NCBI GenBank assembly: GCA_963666825.2 | Contig: OY763044.2 | Coordinates: 6,138,001-6,202,000 of the forward strand | Direction: 5' to 3' | DNA: 64,000 bases | From: Saccharicrinis sp963666825 | GTDB lineage: Bacteria; Bacteroidota; Bacteroidia; Bacteroidales; Marinilabiliaceae | Shown: piece by piece, positions 1 through 9,286 of the stretch | Layout of the letters: the number at the start of each line of letters is the position of its first letter | Position numbering within the stretch: the stretch's first letter is position 1 | Notes under the pieces: generated by a model | The model's database searches: none | What the model was told of the DNA's origin: nothing | The model's input: the letters and a program-made list of their open reading frames with translations, nothing else | Position numbers and translations under genes: made by a program

Positions 1-1
1 T

Positions 2-79
2 GCCTCTGGCATCAATTCTTACACGTTGTCTTTGTTTACATGGATTGCTATGCAAAATAAGGGTAAGCTGTATGGTTAG
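2..79 (+). CDS. C-terminal tail of a gene cut by the left window edge
   Basis: An open frame enters from the left edge and ends at TAG 77-79, giving 25 residues with a hydrophobic stretch (YTLSLFTWIAM) and a short basic end (NKGKLYG). This looks like the last membrane segment and cytoplasmic tail of an integral membrane protein, but the family cannot be named from so little. No -7 box or other gene lies between it and the pruA terminator. It converges on pruA. Confidence 0.4.
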   Translation, partial: ASGINSYTLSLFTWIAMQNKGKLYG

Positions 80-150
80 AGAAAGGTCCAAGTTGCAAAC
101 TTGAACCAGTTACAGGAGCCAGTGCAAGGTTAAAACTTCTATATACCGCA

Positions 151-186
151 TAAAAAAACCGGTTTGAATCAATAACAAACCGGTCT
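151..186 (-). terminator. Intrinsic terminator of the pruA gene
   Basis: A perfect 9-bp stem ACCGGTTTG/CAAACCGGT (158-166 with 176-184, 9-nt loop) is followed on the minus strand by a T-run (complement of 152-158). It lies about 30 bp past the pruA stop codon, as expected for a rho-independent terminator. Confidence 0.85.
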
Positions 187-214
187 TCAATAATATTTCT
201 AAAAAATAAAATAA

Positions 215-1843
215 TTACTCAGCAAGGAATGGGTATTTGTAATCGTGCGCTGGTACAAATGTTTCTTTAATTGTACGTGGACTTACCCATCTCATTAAGT
301 TGATTGCCGAACCAGCTTTGTCGTTAGTTCCAGAACCTCTTGAACCACCAAATGGTTGTTGACCAACTACTGCACCTGTTGGTTTGTCGTTAATGTAGAA
401 ATTACCTGCAGTATGAGTTAATCTTTGAGTCATCATTTCAGCAGCATATCTGTCTTGAGAGAAAATCGCTCCTGTTAAGGCATACATCGAAGTACTATCT
501 AAAATATCTAAGGTAGCTTCAAAGTCAGTATCTTTATATACATATAAAGTAACTACAGGACCAAAAAGCTCTTCTTCCATTGTTACATATTTTGGATTAG
601 TAGCCTGAATGATGGTTGGCTCAATAAAGTATCCTACAGATTTATCGTAGTTTCCACCGAAAATTACTTCAGCTTCTTTGCTTGCTTTGGCATCATCAAT
701 AGCTTTTGAAAGCTTATTGAAAGAATCTTCATCAATAACAGCATTTACAAAGTTTGAGAAATCTTCAGGAGTTCCCATTTTAACTTCAGCTAACTGATTA
801 GCTACATGTCCTTTGATTTCAGCCCAGCGACTTTCAGGAACGTAAACTCTTGAAGCAGCAGAACATTTTTGTCCCTGGTATTCAAAACCACCACGAACAA
901 TTGCAGTAGCAACAGCTAATGCATCACATGATTTATGAGCGAAAATATAATCCTTACCACCAGTTTCTCCTACGATACGAGGGTAAGTTTTGTATTTGTG
1001 AATGTTTTCACCAATTGTTTTCCACATTGATTGGAATACGCCAGTTGAACCAGTAAAGTGAATACCTGTAAACTCAGGGTGTTCAAAAATTACTTTTGCT
1101 GCAACAGGACCAGAAGCGTAAACAAGGTTGATAACTCCATCAGGAATACCAGCTTCTTTAAATACATCCATTAATACTTTTGCTGAATAAACAGCAGTTT
1201 TTGATGGTTTCCATACAACAGTGTTACCCATTAATGCCGGAGCTGTAGGTAAGTTACCAGCAATAGATGTAAAGTTAAATGGAGTAAGGGCAAAAATAAA
1301 TCCTTCTAACGGACGGTATTCAACTCTGTTCCAGATTCCAGGTGCAGATTCTGGTTGATCAGCATAAATTTCGGTCATGTACTGAACGTTGAATCTTAAA
1401 AAGTCAGCAAATTCGCAAGCTGCATCAATCTCAGCCTGAAAAGCATTTTTTGATTGACCTAAAACAGTTGCTGCATTTAGTTTTTGACGGTAAGGGCCGG
1501 CAACTAAATCTGCTGCTTTTAAAAAGATAGAAGCTCTGTGTTCCCAGCTAAGGTTTTCCCATTTTGATTTAGCTTTAAGAGCCGCATCAATAGCTTTGTA
1601 AACATGAGTTTCATCTCCCTGGTGATAATATCCTAAACAGTGATTTATTTCATGAGGAGGGTGAATCGAAATTTTATTTCCAGTTCTGATTTCTTCGCCT
1701 CCAATATACATCGGAATATCTACCTCTGTTTCTTTAAAAGCCTTAATTTGTGCTTTTAGTGCTTCTCTTTCAGCTGTTCCCGGAGCATACGACAAAACAG
1801 GTTCGTTTTTTGCTTTTGGTACGTTAAATATTCCCTTTGGCAT
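215..1843 (-). CDS. pruA: L-glutamate gamma-semialdehyde (delta-1-pyrroline-5-carboxylate) dehydrogenase
   Basis: This 542-residue aldehyde dehydrogenase should oxidise glutamate-5-semialdehyde to glutamate with NAD+, the second step of proline breakdown, in the cytoplasm. Visible family marks are the oxyanion segment TPFNFTSIAGN (187-197), the nucleotide-binding FTGSTGVF (263-270), the general-base Glu in VGETGGKD (E293) and the nucleophile Cys in GQKCSA (C327). The length and the C-terminal PFGGSRGSGTNDK segment fit the single-domain P5C dehydrogenase (not the fused PutA) found across Bacteroidota. It is a single-gene unit: a -7 box lies upstream, a strong terminator follows, and no proline dehydrogenase gene is adjacent. 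Confidence 0.95.
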   Translation of the reverse strand: MPKGIFNVPKAKNEPVLSYAPGTAEREALKAQIKAFKETEVDIPMYIGGEEIRTGNKISIHPPHEINHCLGYYHQGDETHVYKAIDAALKAKSKWENLSWEHRASIFLKAADLVAGPYRQKLNAATVLGQSKNAFQAEIDAACEFADFLRFNVQYMTEIYADQPESAPGIWNRVEYRPLEGFIFALTPFNFTSIAGNLPTAPALMGNTVVWKPSKTAVYSAKVLMDVFKEAGIPDGVINLVYASGPVAAKVIFEHPEFTGIHFTGSTGVFQSMWKTIGENIHKYKTYPRIVGETGGKDYIFAHKSCDALAVATAIVRGGFEYQGQKCSAASRVYVPESRWAEIKGHVANQLAEVKMGTPEDFSNFVNAVIDEDSFNKLSKAIDDAKASKEAEVIFGGNYDKSVGYFIEPTIIQATNPKYVTMEEELFGPVVTLYVYKDTDFEATLDILDSTSMYALTGAIFSQDRYAAEMMTQRLTHTAGNFYINDKPTGAVVGQQPFGGSRGSGTNDKAGSAINLMRWVSPRTIKETFVPAHDYKYPFLAE

Positions 1844-1898
1844 AATTCAATAATTTAATGTTTTTATATAAGGATGTATTATTCGCAATATCACTAAA

Positions 1899-1906
1899 CA
1901 AATTTA
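1899..1906 (-). promoter_or_regulatory. Candidate Bacteroidota -7 box upstream of pruA
   Basis: On the minus strand this reads TAAATTTG, an exact match to the TAnnTTTG consensus, 55 bp before the pruA start. No clear TTTG -33 element is visible at 19-21 bp, so this is a candidate only. Confidence 0.4.
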
Positions 1907-2063
1907 CAACTGTATGAAAAGGAATTTCATGAATTATGTCAAGGTAAAAATATGATTCTGGTCAGGATTAAAGGTAATATTCACATAATTGGTTAAGATT
2001 TTAACATCTGTAGAACTAATAATTCAAATATTAAACATCTCAATGTGTAATAAGAGGGGGGAG

Positions 2064-2519
2064 CTAATAATAATTAGCAAGCTCGTATACATATAACGAA
2101 CTTGAGATATTTCTTGTTCCATTTATGGAGGTTCTCATCTTATTTAATGTCTGATCACATAAAAAAATGCAAAGATCTGTGAAGTTAGGAAAAGACATGT
2201 CTTTTTGATATAATAAGATAGAGGTGGAAGTAGAGTCAATTAGTATTTGTGAATAAAAGTCATCTTTGTTCATTATACACTTTATCTCATCAAAGAATTC
2301 GTTTTTTAAACTTTTATTGTCATCATCATACACTTTAATATTTACCACAATGTAGTCATAGGGTTTAAATGTAATGGGGAGATCAAACCATTTAACTAAG
2401 AATATGAATAACATTAATAAGAATGCAATAATGATTATTGTTAATTGTGGAAAATAATACTTCGAGAAAAAGGGTGAGGATTTCATCTGATTAATCCACT
2501 TACTATTCTTGTATTTCAT
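2064..2519 (-). CDS. Unrecognised single-pass membrane protein
   Basis: The 151-residue protein has a short basic N-terminus, one strong hydrophobic segment (about residues 25-44) and a mostly polar remainder that would sit outside the cytoplasm. I do not recognise a family. It lies between pruA and an orphan LytTR gene, all on the minus strand, with a 132-bp gap upstream that argues against tight coupling with the LytTR gene. Codon usage and AT content look like the neighbours. It may be lineage-specific. Confidence 0.55.
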   Translation of the reverse strand: MKYKNSKWINQMKSSPFFSKYYFPQLTIIIIAFLLMLFIFLVKWFDLPITFKPYDYIVVNIKVYDDDNKSLKNEFFDEIKCIMNKDDFYSQILIDSTSTSILLYQKDMSFPNFTDLCIFLCDQTLNKMRTSINGTRNISSSLYVYELANYY

Positions 2520-2651
2520 TTAGTATGTATGTTGTGTGTTATTCATCTACTGAAATGTTTTATGCTGGAGAGGAATGAATAATCAACTAAAGTATGTAGT
2601 TGATTTACGTTTTTTAGTGCAATAGAATATTTGATTTTTAGCCTGCCATAG

Positions 2652-3083
2652 TTATTCGTCTAACCATTTTTTAAACTGTACCGCTTTAGATCTGCTGGTT
2701 AAAATTGGAGTTAATAAATTGTCTTTAAAGTGGAGTAATATCTTATAGCTAAAATGACTTTCGTAATAATCAAAAGCTTCTATGTTTATTATGGTTTGCC
2801 TGTTAATACGAAAAAATTCGGAAGGATTTAATTGTCTTACAATTTCAGCAAGAGATTTGTCTATTGCATATCGATTTTTATTAAATGTTGTTATAAAAAC
2901 GATATCATCCTCAAAGGTAAAATATGCAATATCTTTTGTCTTTATTACAAAATACTTATTCCTTTTTTGAACAACATATTTAGTTCTATAATAATGATCC
3001 TTTTTATGAACAGAGGTTAATTGGTTTACAACCGGTTTTTGAATGATGTCAAAGTATGGAAAACTATTTTCTGTTAATCGCAT
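2652..3083 (-). CDS. Stand-alone LytTR DNA-binding protein
   Basis: Residues about 40-142 form a LytTR DNA-binding domain: the pattern IAYFTFEDDIVFI, the central Leu/Asn-rich helix and FFRINRQTIINIEAF match the domain in AlgR/LytR-type regulators. There is no receiver domain: the first 40 residues are too short and have no Asp pocket. It is therefore a one-component regulator, or a partner that takes its signal from another protein. A complete LytS-type kinase/LytTR regulator pair lies 1 kb to the right on the other strand (4027-5779), which may be the source of this paralogue. The target sites are not visible. Confidence 0.8.
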   Translation of the reverse strand: MRLTENSFPYFDIIQKPVVNQLTSVHKKDHYYRTKYVVQKRNKYFVIKTKDIAYFTFEDDIVFITTFNKNRYAIDKSLAEIVRQLNPSEFFRINRQTIINIEAFDYYESHFSYKILLHFKDNLLTPILTSRSKAVQFKKWLDE

Positions 3084-3161
3084 ATGTATTTATTTTAATT
3101 GTTTTTCGATAGTAATGTAAAATGCAAGGACTAGCATATGCCACTGCGGATAATTCACTTA

Positions 3162-3782
3162 CTAATTAATCAAGTCTTTCTTTTTTTGCTTGGTTTTTCG
3201 GGTTTTTACTTTCAAATACTTGTTTCTTCTCGATTGCTTAATTATATCAGCAATGGTTAGCAGGTTTACAGATGCATTTCCTGTTGTTAATCTGCTTAAA
3301 TCAATGGGAAGATCATTGTTGGTCATTGGCTTAGGATCACCATGCCTGAATCCTTCTTTTTCAATCGATTTATATATCTTTTGAATGTTGCGCTCAAAAT
3401 TTTCCATGTTTACTCCTTCTGCATTATGCCGCATAACGCAAGTTTGCAGTGTATATATTTTAAAATCTATATAGAAAGTGTTATCTGTAGCTTCATTGAG
3501 GTTTGAGTGAATTACGATAGGACTTAAAGAGATATGATTTATCATTAATGAATCACCCGGATTATAAGGTGTTTTAAAATGGCCATTGCTATCTGTGGTA
3601 ACAATTCTCATGTCACTGTAATTAATGATGTAGGCATCTTCAACAGGTACTGAATCTTCGCTAAATACATATCCCTCAAAAAAATCATTGTTTATTTGGG
3701 CATTACTAATGGCACTTATAAAAAGTAAACATCCTAACACAATTATATATTTTGCACATCTCCTGCACGTAGAATCTATCAT
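3162..3782 (-). CDS. Secreted protein with a carboxypeptidase-regulatory-like (CarboxypepD_reg) domain
   Basis: The frame is open to 3866, but the ATG at 3782 places a signal peptide (about residues 9-28, ending SNAQ) at the N-terminus, so that start is preferred. After it comes a small beta-sandwich resembling the carboxypeptidase regulatory-like domain (FEGYVFSEDSVPVEDA... TDSNGHFKTP...), which in Bacteroidota is typical of envelope and SusC-related proteins. The C-terminal third is charged, with a very basic end (KVKTRKTKQKKKD). Substrate and partner are unknown. It is divergent from the LytS-type kinase at 4027, so both could share a control region. Confidence 0.65.
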   Translation of the reverse strand: MIDSTCRRCAKYIIVLGCLLFISAISNAQINNDFFEGYVFSEDSVPVEDAYIINYSDMRIVTTDSNGHFKTPYNPGDSLMINHISLSPIVIHSNLNEATDNTFYIDFKIYTLQTCVMRHNAEGVNMENFERNIQKIYKSIEKEGFRHGDPKPMTNNDLPIDLSRLTTGNASVNLLTIADIIKQSRRNKYLKVKTRKTKQKKKDLIN

Positions 3783-3989
3783 AATATCATTAAAAATTTT
3801 AAGCGTTAAATGCTGCTGACTTAATAATCTGCAGATGAAAGTATATTGCAGGGAATTACGGTACAATTTTTTTCAAGCAAGTATCATGAATCTTCAATGA
3901 AAGGATGTTTATCTTCAAGTATACAAAACCAAGAATTCCGAAATCATCATTATTATTAAAAAAAGGCTATTTTATTGGTGCTGTAGATG

Positions 3990-3997
3990 TAAATTTG
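3990..3997 (+). promoter_or_regulatory. Candidate -7 box for the LytS/LytTR operon
   Basis: TAAATTTG matches TAnnTTTG and lies 30 bp before the kinase start at 4027. The -33 element is not obvious. Confidence 0.4.
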
Positions 3998-4026
3998 TTT
4001 CCATAAATTATTATGATACAATAAAA

Positions 4027-5070
4027 ATGATCAGTACCAGAAAAACGAATGTCTTTATAATTTGGATAGTGGTTTTCTTTACATATTACAGTGTAGGAAT
4101 TAATAGTAATGAATACAATCTGTTTGTTCCATTATCGTTGACTATCCTGCAATTTGTAGTTTATATGGCTAATAGGAAGATTATAATTCCAAGATATTAT
4201 GAAGATAGAAAACCTATGTTTTTTATTAGTAATGTTATACTTTTCATGGTATTGATTGTAGTTATGACACAGTTAGGTGAAATCATAATTACGCCACCAA
4301 AGTCAATTGCTCATCGTGAAGATCTTCCTCCTCCTAATATTATTTTTGTGGCCTTATTTCATACCTCACTAGGTTTAATAGCATTGTGGGCTGCCGTAAA
4401 TCAATATTTGTTAGAAAAGGAAAAGCGTAATGAAAAAGAGATTGAAACTTTAAAACGAATTAATATCGAGAATAATTTACAGTTACTGAAGTCTCAGATT
4501 AATCCTCATTTTTTATTTAATGCCTTAAATAATATTTATACCATGTCGTATATGGGGGATAAGTCAACTCCAAACAAAATCGACAAGCTTTCGGATATGT
4601 TGCGCTTTGTTTTATATGATTGCGAATCGCAATATATTCCTTTAATGAAAGAGATAGAATACATCAATAACTATATCGAATTTCAACAGCTTAAAACAGA
4701 ATTTGATCAATGTATCAGCTTTAAATATAATATTGAGAGCGAAGGTTTTTTAATAGCCCCCATGATACTGATTCCTTTTATTGAAAATGCCTTTAAGTAT
4801 AGTGGTATAGAAAGAAATACCTCTAATTATATTGATATTTTTCTTATTCAAACAAAGCATAAACTGTCCTTTAAAATTATTAATACAATTAAAGATAATG
4901 ATGAGTCATTTGTTAAAAAGGATAATCAATATGGTATTGGTATTAAAAATGTGAAAAACCGATTGAATATTATTTATCCAAACACGCATGAGTTACTTAC
5001 CGAAAAAACGAATGAGTTATATATTGTAGATCTTAAAATAGTAATAGATGAAGCCAGAAGAAAAGTGTAA
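4027..5070 (+). CDS. LytS/YehU-type sensor histidine kinase
   Basis: A 347-residue inner-membrane kinase. The N-terminus holds about four membrane helices (10-24, 33-48, 66-83, 105-125), followed by a short coiled linker and the His_kinase core with the phospho-acceptor motif NPHFLFN (159-165, H161). A HATPase region follows (IPFIENAFKYSG, then YGIGIKNVKNRL). It has no periplasmic sensor domain, so the signal is likely felt in or near the membrane. The stop overlaps the response regulator start by 23 bp, so the two genes are translationally coupled and form a dedicated two-component pair. Confidence 0.9.
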   Translation: MISTRKTNVFIIWIVVFFTYYSVGINSNEYNLFVPLSLTILQFVVYMANRKIIIPRYYEDRKPMFFISNVILFMVLIVVMTQLGEIIITPPKSIAHREDLPPPNIIFVALFHTSLGLIALWAAVNQYLLEKEKRNEKEIETLKRINIENNLQLLKSQINPHFLFNALNNIYTMSYMGDKSTPNKIDKLSDMLRFVLYDCESQYIPLMKEIEYINNYIEFQQLKTEFDQCISFKYNIESEGFLIAPMILIPFIENAFKYSGIERNTSNYIDIFLIQTKHKLSFKIINTIKDNDESFVKKDNQYGIGIKNVKNRLNIIYPNTHELLTEKTNELYIVDLKIVIDEARRKV

Positions 5071-5779
5071 GTGTATTATTATTGATGATGAGTTTTTGGC
5101 TCGAAAGCTTTTAGTTGAATATGTTACAAAAGTTCCGCAATTAAAACTACTGGGTACATTTGCTGATCCGGTTGATGCCATTGAGGTGCTCACAAAGCAG
5201 AAGGTGGACATTATTTATATTGATATAGAAATGAATGATGTTTCGGGAATTGACTTTATAAAAAAACTACCAACCTCAAACAGACCTTTGGTTATTTTTG
5301 TTACTGCCTATTCGCAATATGCGGTTGAATGTTTTGAGATTGAAGCTTTTGAATATCTGGTAAAGCCAACCAACTTTTTAAGGTTTTTAAATGCTACACA
5401 TAAAGCCATTGAAACTATAGAAACGCAACGTAAAGCCCAGCTATGGGATGAAAGTATTCAGGAGAAGAATAAAGATCATATTATTATAAAATCAGATCGT
5501 AAGCTAATTAAAATCTTTCATAGCGATATATATTTTATTGAAGGAGCGCTTGAGTATGTAACCTTTCAAAAAGAGAATGAAAAAATCGTAAGTCTATACT
5601 CCCTAAAGAAACTTGAAGAAGAGCTTCCTGCAAATAAATTTATGAGGATCCATAAATCATACATTGTAAATATTGATAAGATCAGTGAAATCAATGGAAA
5701 TATTGTAAAAGTAGGAAATTGGAATATTCAGGTAAGCAAAATATTAAAAAGTGAATTGTTAGATAAGTTTCATAGCTAG
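5048..5779 (+). CDS. LytTR-family response regulator
   Basis: The 243-residue protein has an N-terminal receiver (about 8-120) with the acidic pair D13/D14, the phosphorylation site D59 in IYIDIEM and the conserved Lys in YLVKPTN. A C-terminal LytTR DNA-binding domain follows (about 145-240; ending motifs FMRIHKSYIVNIDKI). It overlaps the kinase gene at 4027-5070 and is its cognate regulator. The 41-bp tandem repeat block starts 140 bp downstream. Targets cannot be read from the sequence. Confidence 0.92.
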   Translation: MKPEEKCKCIIIDDEFLARKLLVEYVTKVPQLKLLGTFADPVDAIEVLTKQKVDIIYIDIEMNDVSGIDFIKKLPTSNRPLVIFVTAYSQYAVECFEIEAFEYLVKPTNFLRFLNATHKAIETIETQRKAQLWDESIQEKNKDHIIIKSDRKLIKIFHSDIYFIEGALEYVTFQKENEKIVSLYSLKKLEEELPANKFMRIHKSYIVNIDKISEINGNIVKVGNWNIQVSKILKSELLDKFHS

Positions 5780-5922
5780 TTAATGTCAAAAAATCCCGTG
5801 ACTAAATAGCAATAGCTGTCTTTGATTGTTATGGGGGATTAAGCCAGGCAAAATTTACTATTGAGTTTTAATTAATATTTAGGTATTAATATATTTTGTT
5901 AATTAGTAATATTGATTACAAA

Positions 5923-6177
5923 TGTATTTGACCGTCTTTTCAAAAAGTTAGCAATAATATGTTTGTAATTGGCTGTCTTTTCAAAAAGTCGACAATAATT
6001 CGTTTGTAATTGGCCATCTTTTCAAAAAGTTGGCAATAATACGTTTGTAATTGGCCGTCTTTTTAAAGAGTTGGCAATAATACGCTTGTAATCGGTTGTC
6101 TTTTCAAAAAGTTGACAATAATACATTTGTAATTGGCTATCTTTTCAAAAAGATACTAATAATGCATTTGTAATCGG
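5923..6177 (+). repeat. 41-bp tandem repeat array, six copies
   Basis: The core CTTTTCAAAAAG recurs with its C at 5936, 5977, 6018, 6059, 6100 and 6141: an exact 41-bp period through six units, with the first and last partial. Units differ by a few substitutions (for example TTTTTAAAGAG in the fourth) but show no length change. Each unit contains the self-complementary CTTTT-CA-AAAAG and a conserved TTTGTAATTGGC segment. No open frame crosses it. It fills most of the otherwise empty 5780-6443 gap before the DUF6261 gene. Confidence 0.92.
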
Positions 6178-6443
6178 GTATTATTTATTTAAGGTGAAGA
6201 AATTAATGTTTGCAATTGTATTTTAATGATGAGATGACAATTTTTGACATGAAAATTAAAAGGTTCAGATGTTATTTTATGGTGTTTTAATAGTAAACAT
6301 AAGAGATTTGTAAAAGTCAATAGTTTAACATATGTTTTAAAACAGTTAAATTATAAATTGAAGTTTAAATAATTTAACTACATTGCATCACGTTATCAAA
6401 AAAACGCCTAATTTTTAAAAAATATCAAACTAAACTTTTTACT

Positions 6444-7169
6444 ATGATTGAAAAGATTCTTGCGCGTAGTCGTACTACGGAGGTAGATGCTGTTTGTACC
6501 AGAATTATTGCAGCATATGTAAGTTCACTTCTTCAAAATGATGGTTATTTAACTTCAATTGTTTCTCAATTAAAATTACTTTCTGTAAAACTTAACGAAG
6601 CCGTTAAGCGAATTAAAAGTGAATCTGATTTAGAAGATAAAGATCATTTACGTGATGAGGCTGTTCGTTGCTATTATTATTTAATTAGTGGTTTGGCGCA
6701 CCATCCGGATGAGGTTATTAAAGCAGCGGCGCAAAAACTTTTAAATGTATTCAATAATTATGGTCTTGAAATTATTTCAAAGAGTTATGGTATAGAAACT
6801 TCGTTAATAAACTCTTTATTAATAGAATTAAGCAAGCCAGAAAATGTTGAAAATGTTAATCTTTTGTCAGGAGTGGCAGAGTGTATTGAAAACATTAAAA
6901 CAACACAAAACGATTTTGAAACATCCTACCTAAATTATGAAAAAGAAAAGGCAAAGGGAATTGAAAAGGATTCAGCTTCAGATATTAAAAAAGAATCGCT
7001 TCGTGTTATCAATGGTGTTTTAATAACCTATTTAAATGGAATGATAGCTGTAAATAAAACTACTTATGGCGAGTTTGCACAGGTAATATCACAAATTATA
7101 GCTAATAATAATTCAGGAGTAAAGAAAAGATCTAAATCTGTAGTTACGGAGGAGGTTATTGCAGAATAA
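6444..7169 (+). CDS. DUF6261 family protein
   Basis: The 241-residue, mostly helical protein lacks a signal peptide or membrane segment. The opening (ARSRTTEVDAVCTRI) and the all-helix layout recall the DUF6261 proteins that are widespread and often multicopy in Bacteroidota; their function is unknown. It is a stand-alone gene between a tandem repeat array and a strong terminator. I infer a cytoplasmic structural or phage/stress-related role only weakly and assign none. Confidence 0.7.
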   Translation: MIEKILARSRTTEVDAVCTRIIAAYVSSLLQNDGYLTSIVSQLKLLSVKLNEAVKRIKSESDLEDKDHLRDEAVRCYYYLISGLAHHPDEVIKAAAQKLLNVFNNYGLEIISKSYGIETSLINSLLIELSKPENVENVNLLSGVAECIENIKTTQNDFETSYLNYEKEKAKGIEKDSASDIKKESLRVINGVLITYLNGMIAVNKTTYGEFAQVISQIIANNNSGVKKRSKSVVTEEVIAE

Positions 7170-7215
7170 AATATAAGTTAGATACTATAGTTATTAGAAT
7201 GGGAGTAAGCTAGGT

Positions 7216-7252
7216 AAGGCTCTGGGTAAATATGCTCAGGGCCTTATTTTTT
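7216..7252 (+). terminator. Intrinsic terminator after the DUF6261 gene
   Basis: Stem AAGGCTCTG/CAGGGCCTT (7216-7224 with 7237-7245; eight Watson-Crick pairs and one T-G) is followed by ATTTTTT. It sits 46 bp past the stop codon. Confidence 0.85.
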
Positions 7253-7393
7253 ATGTAATTTATAATATAATTATATCTTTTACTTATGTGCTGTTGCACC
7301 TGTTATGTTTTAATAATAGCCATTTCAACCAACCTTTTACCTATTGATGTCAGGTTCAAATTGTCGTAACTTTAATTGTTGCGTAAAAAAATT

Positions 7394-9286
7394 ATGACAG
7401 AAGTATATAAAAAGGATATTGACTTTATAAAAAGGTTAACAGAGGTTGTAAACTCAAATCTTTCAAATGAAAAGTTTGGAGTAAATGATTTATCTGAACA
7501 GATGGGCCTAAGCCATTCTCAAATACATCGAAAATTGAAAGTGATTAAAAATCAAACAATAAGTCAGTTTGTTAAAGAAATACGATTAAATAAAGCACAA
7601 GAATTACTCAAGCAAAATAATTTAACGGGTTCTGAAGTGGCCTATAAGGTTGGATTCGGAAGTCCTTCTTATTTTAACAAGTGTTATCACGATCACTTTG
7701 GATATACTCCCGGCGAATCAATAAAACATTTAATTATTGATGAAGATAAAGAAATAGCAATAGTTGAAGGGTATAAGCAAGATGAAGTTGTTGAGACCAG
7801 GAAAAGAACTCTTTTTAAAAGGAATTATCTCAGCCTTATAGCTTTTTTGCTTATGGTTGTTTTATTAGGATTGTATTTTATAAATAAGGATAAGTCTGTT
7901 GTCAATACAAATATTAATAAGTCTATAGCCATATTACCTCTAAAAAATTTAAATAAAGATTTCGATCAACAATACCTTGCCAATGGAATAATGTATGATA
8001 TTCAGAATCGGTTATCACACATTAAGGATTTGGTTGTAAAATCTAATATTCCCAACGATGAATACTTTAAAGAAGATCTTACACTTCCTGAATTAGCAAA
8101 AAAACTAAAGGTTGCGTATATCCTGGAAGGTAGCATTTTAAAACAAAATGACAGAATCAGAATATATATTCATCTGGTTGATTCAAATGCAAATATTATT
8201 TGGTCGGATCAATATGATCACGACATGTCAAGTATTTTTCTGTTTGTATCAGATGTGGCTAAAAAAATAGTGCAAAACTTACTTCCTTCATTACAGGTAG
8301 AGTATATTCAGGATTTCGATAAACAATATACCTATAATGAACAAGCATATCGTTTTTATTTAGAAGGACGTTTTTATTATCGTTTAAGAACTGCCGAAGG
8401 ATTTAAAAAAAGTATCGAATTATACCAACAAGCTCTTGCTGTTGATTCAAATTACTCTTTAGCCTATGCTGGTTTAGCCGACTCATATCTTACCGGAACA
8501 TGGAATGGATTTTATTCAGTAAGCGAAGGAATTCCCCAGTGCCGATATTATTTGAGTAAGGCCTTAAGTCTTGATCCGAATTTGGCCGAAGCCCATGCGA
8601 CTTATGGAGGCTTGGCAACTTATTTTGATAGCGATTATAAAGAGGCTGAAAAGCATCTTAAAATTGCCTTGGAGATAAACCCGGGTTATGATAGGGCTAA
8701 TAAAATTTATGCAGAGTTTTTTGATGTTACAGGTAATAAAGCAGAGGCCCGTAAGTACATAAATAAGGCCCATTTGCTAAACCCAACTTATTCTCAAATC
8801 TTGTATTTAAGTTATATTTTTTATTGTAGCGAAGGTGAATATGATAAAGCCATAAAAGAATCGGGTAAAATTTATAATCTTAATCAAAATGAACGGGCTT
8901 TACTAAAAAGATCATTGCAGGTTTATTTGCAACAACACAATGATTCCTTTGCATATATAAGCTATAAAAAATTAAATCAGAAAAATTCTAATGCCGCAGT
9001 TATTGATTCCGTATATCATAAGTCAAAAATAGATGGAATCATTCAGTTAATGATAGATTCTACATTAAATGGAAACAATGATTTACTAAATGGACAAAAA
9101 GAACTGACTTTGGCCGAATGGTATACTTTAATAGGCGATAAAAAATCTGCTATCGAATGTCTTGAGAAATCGTATTTAAAAAATCCAGGTCCTGTCCATA
9201 GAGTAAATTATTATACTGTTTACGAGCCTTTAAAATCAGAACCAAGATTCAGGGCATTGATGAAAAAAATGAATCAATATTATTGA
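7394..9286 (+). CDS. Membrane-anchored AraC-type regulator with TPR sensor domain
   Basis: The ATG at 7394 (MTEVYKK) is preferred to the in-frame TTG at 7376. The order is reversed from classical AraC proteins: the helix-turn-helix pair is N-terminal (about 10-108; VAYKVGFGSPSYFNKCYHDHFGYTP is split across its second helix), then one membrane helix (about 146-163), then a TolB/adenylate-cyclase-associated-like domain (SIAILPLKNL..., LEGSILKQNDRIRIYIHLVD), then several TPRs to the end. This predicts DNA binding in the cytoplasm and a protein-binding sensor in the periplasm, much as in CadC/ToxR. The secreted TonB-C/TPR protein just downstream (9531) is a possible target. Confidence 0.85.
   Translation: MTEVYKKDIDFIKRLTEVVNSNLSNEKFGVNDLSEQMGLSHSQIHRKLKVIKNQTISQFVKEIRLNKAQELLKQNNLTGSEVAYKVGFGSPSYFNKCYHDHFGYTPGESIKHLIIDEDKEIAIVEGYKQDEVVETRKRTLFKRNYLSLIAFLLMVVLLGLYFINKDKSVVNTNINKSIAILPLKNLNKDFDQQYLANGIMYDIQNRLSHIKDLVVKSNIPNDEYFKEDLTLPELAKKLKVAYILEGSILKQNDRIRIYIHLVDSNANIIWSDQYDHDMSSIFLFVSDVAKKIVQNLLPSLQVEYIQDFDKQYTYNEQAYRFYLEGRFYYRLRTAEGFKKSIELYQQALAVDSNYSLAYAGLADSYLTGTWNGFYSVSEGIPQCRYYLSKALSLDPNLAEAHATYGGLATYFDSDYKEAEKHLKIALEINPGYDRANKIYAEFFDVTGNKAEARKYINKAHLLNPTYSQILYLSYIFYCSEGEYDKAIKESGKIYNLNQNERALLKRSLQVYLQQHNDSFAYISYKKLNQKNSNAAVIDSVYHKSKIDGIIQLMIDSTLNGNNDLLNGQKELTLAEWYTLIGDKKSAIECLEKSYLKNPGPVHRVNYYTVYEPLKSEPRFRALMKKMNQYY

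Noticed and set aside
89..103. Inverted repeat CAAGTTgcaAACTTG as a terminator of the left-edge gene
   Set aside because: Only six pairs with a 3-base loop and no T-run; too weak to call.
5923..6177. Regularly spaced repeats as a CRISPR array
   Set aside because: The 41-bp units are contiguous and similar over their whole length; there are no unique spacers and no cas genes nearby.
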